Below are positions 62,927 through 63,023 of a stretch of 63,023 nt of DNA, one piece after another. Each line of letters starts with the position of its first letter. Position 1 is the first letter of the stretch. The DNA comes from Schaalia cardiffensis (GTDB taxonomy: Bacteria > Actinomycetota > Actinomycetes > Actinomycetales > Actinomycetaceae): contig NZ_JAEKIA010000014.1 of the NCBI RefSeq assembly GCF_016405145.1, positions 1-63,023 on the forward strand, given 5' to 3'. Made by a program: the position numbers and the translations under genes. The notes below the pieces were generated by a model that was not told the DNA's origin, did not search any database, and saw only the letters and a program-made list of their open reading frames with translations.

Positions 62927-63023
62927 CTAGTCCCAGTCGGTGCGGTAGGGGCTGTGGTGGTGGAGTTCATGCCAGGCGATGGCGTCTCCCCATTGGGGGA
63001 TGATGCCGGCGGCGGGGTGGTCG
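62927..63023 (-). CDS. C-terminal end of a gene cut by the window edge, possibly a transposase
   Basis: The last 31 codons run from the window edge to TAG at 62927-62929 and include GIIPQWGDAIAWHELH and HHSPYRTDWD. The compact, hydrophilic end and a possible terminal repeat just downstream suggest an insertion-sequence protein, but I cannot assign a family. Confidence 0.4.
   Translation of the reverse strand, partial: DHPAAGIIPQWGDAIAWHELHHHSPYRTDWD

Overview
The window is high-GC DNA from an actinobacterium, most likely of the Actinomyces/Schaalia group (Actinomycetaceae). Lineage markers are lsr2, carD next to ispD, topA-tmk-holB, a LAXTG-anchored surface protein, and many start codons placed directly behind a TANNNT hexamer. 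The genus is an inference from gene content.

Layout. 1-821: a type I-E CRISPR array (14 repeats, 61-bp period) in which a five-spacer block is present twice. 840-10160: a complete type I-E cas operon on the minus strand, in the order cas3-cse1-cse2-cas7e-cas5e-cas6e-cas1-cas2, running toward the array. A one-spacer CRISPR relic lies just upstream of cas3. 10641-13665: rlmB and cysS with an Abi-like pseudogene between them. 13990-26463: a five-domain system encoded on the plus strand: a short DUF4132 protein, a 1508-residue unknown protein, a MoxR-family AAA+ ATPase, a DUF5682 protein fused to a von Willebrand A (MIDAS) domain, and a SWIM zinc-finger protein. It resembles the uncharacterised E. 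coli yehI/yehL/yehM/yehP/yehQ cluster and is the best candidate in the window for an undescribed biological system. 26730-26935 and 32685-32955: two decayed CRISPR-like arrays with 60-61 bp period.

26948-42718: housekeeping genes: thrC, ispF, a methyltransferase, an MFS transporter, ispD, carD, gpmA, lsr2, a ClC-channel pseudogene, hemH, tRNA-Thr(CGU), an exported alpha/beta hydrolase, holB. 42715-51862: tmk, topA, an unusual N-terminal-DUF methyltransferase, a DUF808 membrane protein, sodA. 52535-60208: a sugar-PTS locus: ptsI, ptsH, a LacI-type repressor, a sucrose-type EIIBCA and a GH32 sucrose-6-phosphate hydrolase. Three similar 16-bp operator-like palindromes precede ptsH, the EII gene and the hydrolase, suggesting one regulon. 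60346-62657: a large LAXTG surface protein broken by a one-base frameshift. The last 97 bases hold the end of a further gene.

A feature of the whole window is repeat-driven variation. There are minisatellites with 8-, 18-, 24-, 25-, 30-, 37-, 50- and 54-bp units, a dispersed palindromic element in four copies, and in-frame low-complexity insertions in otherwise conserved enzymes (ThrC, IspD, IspF, Tmk, GH32, methyltransferase).
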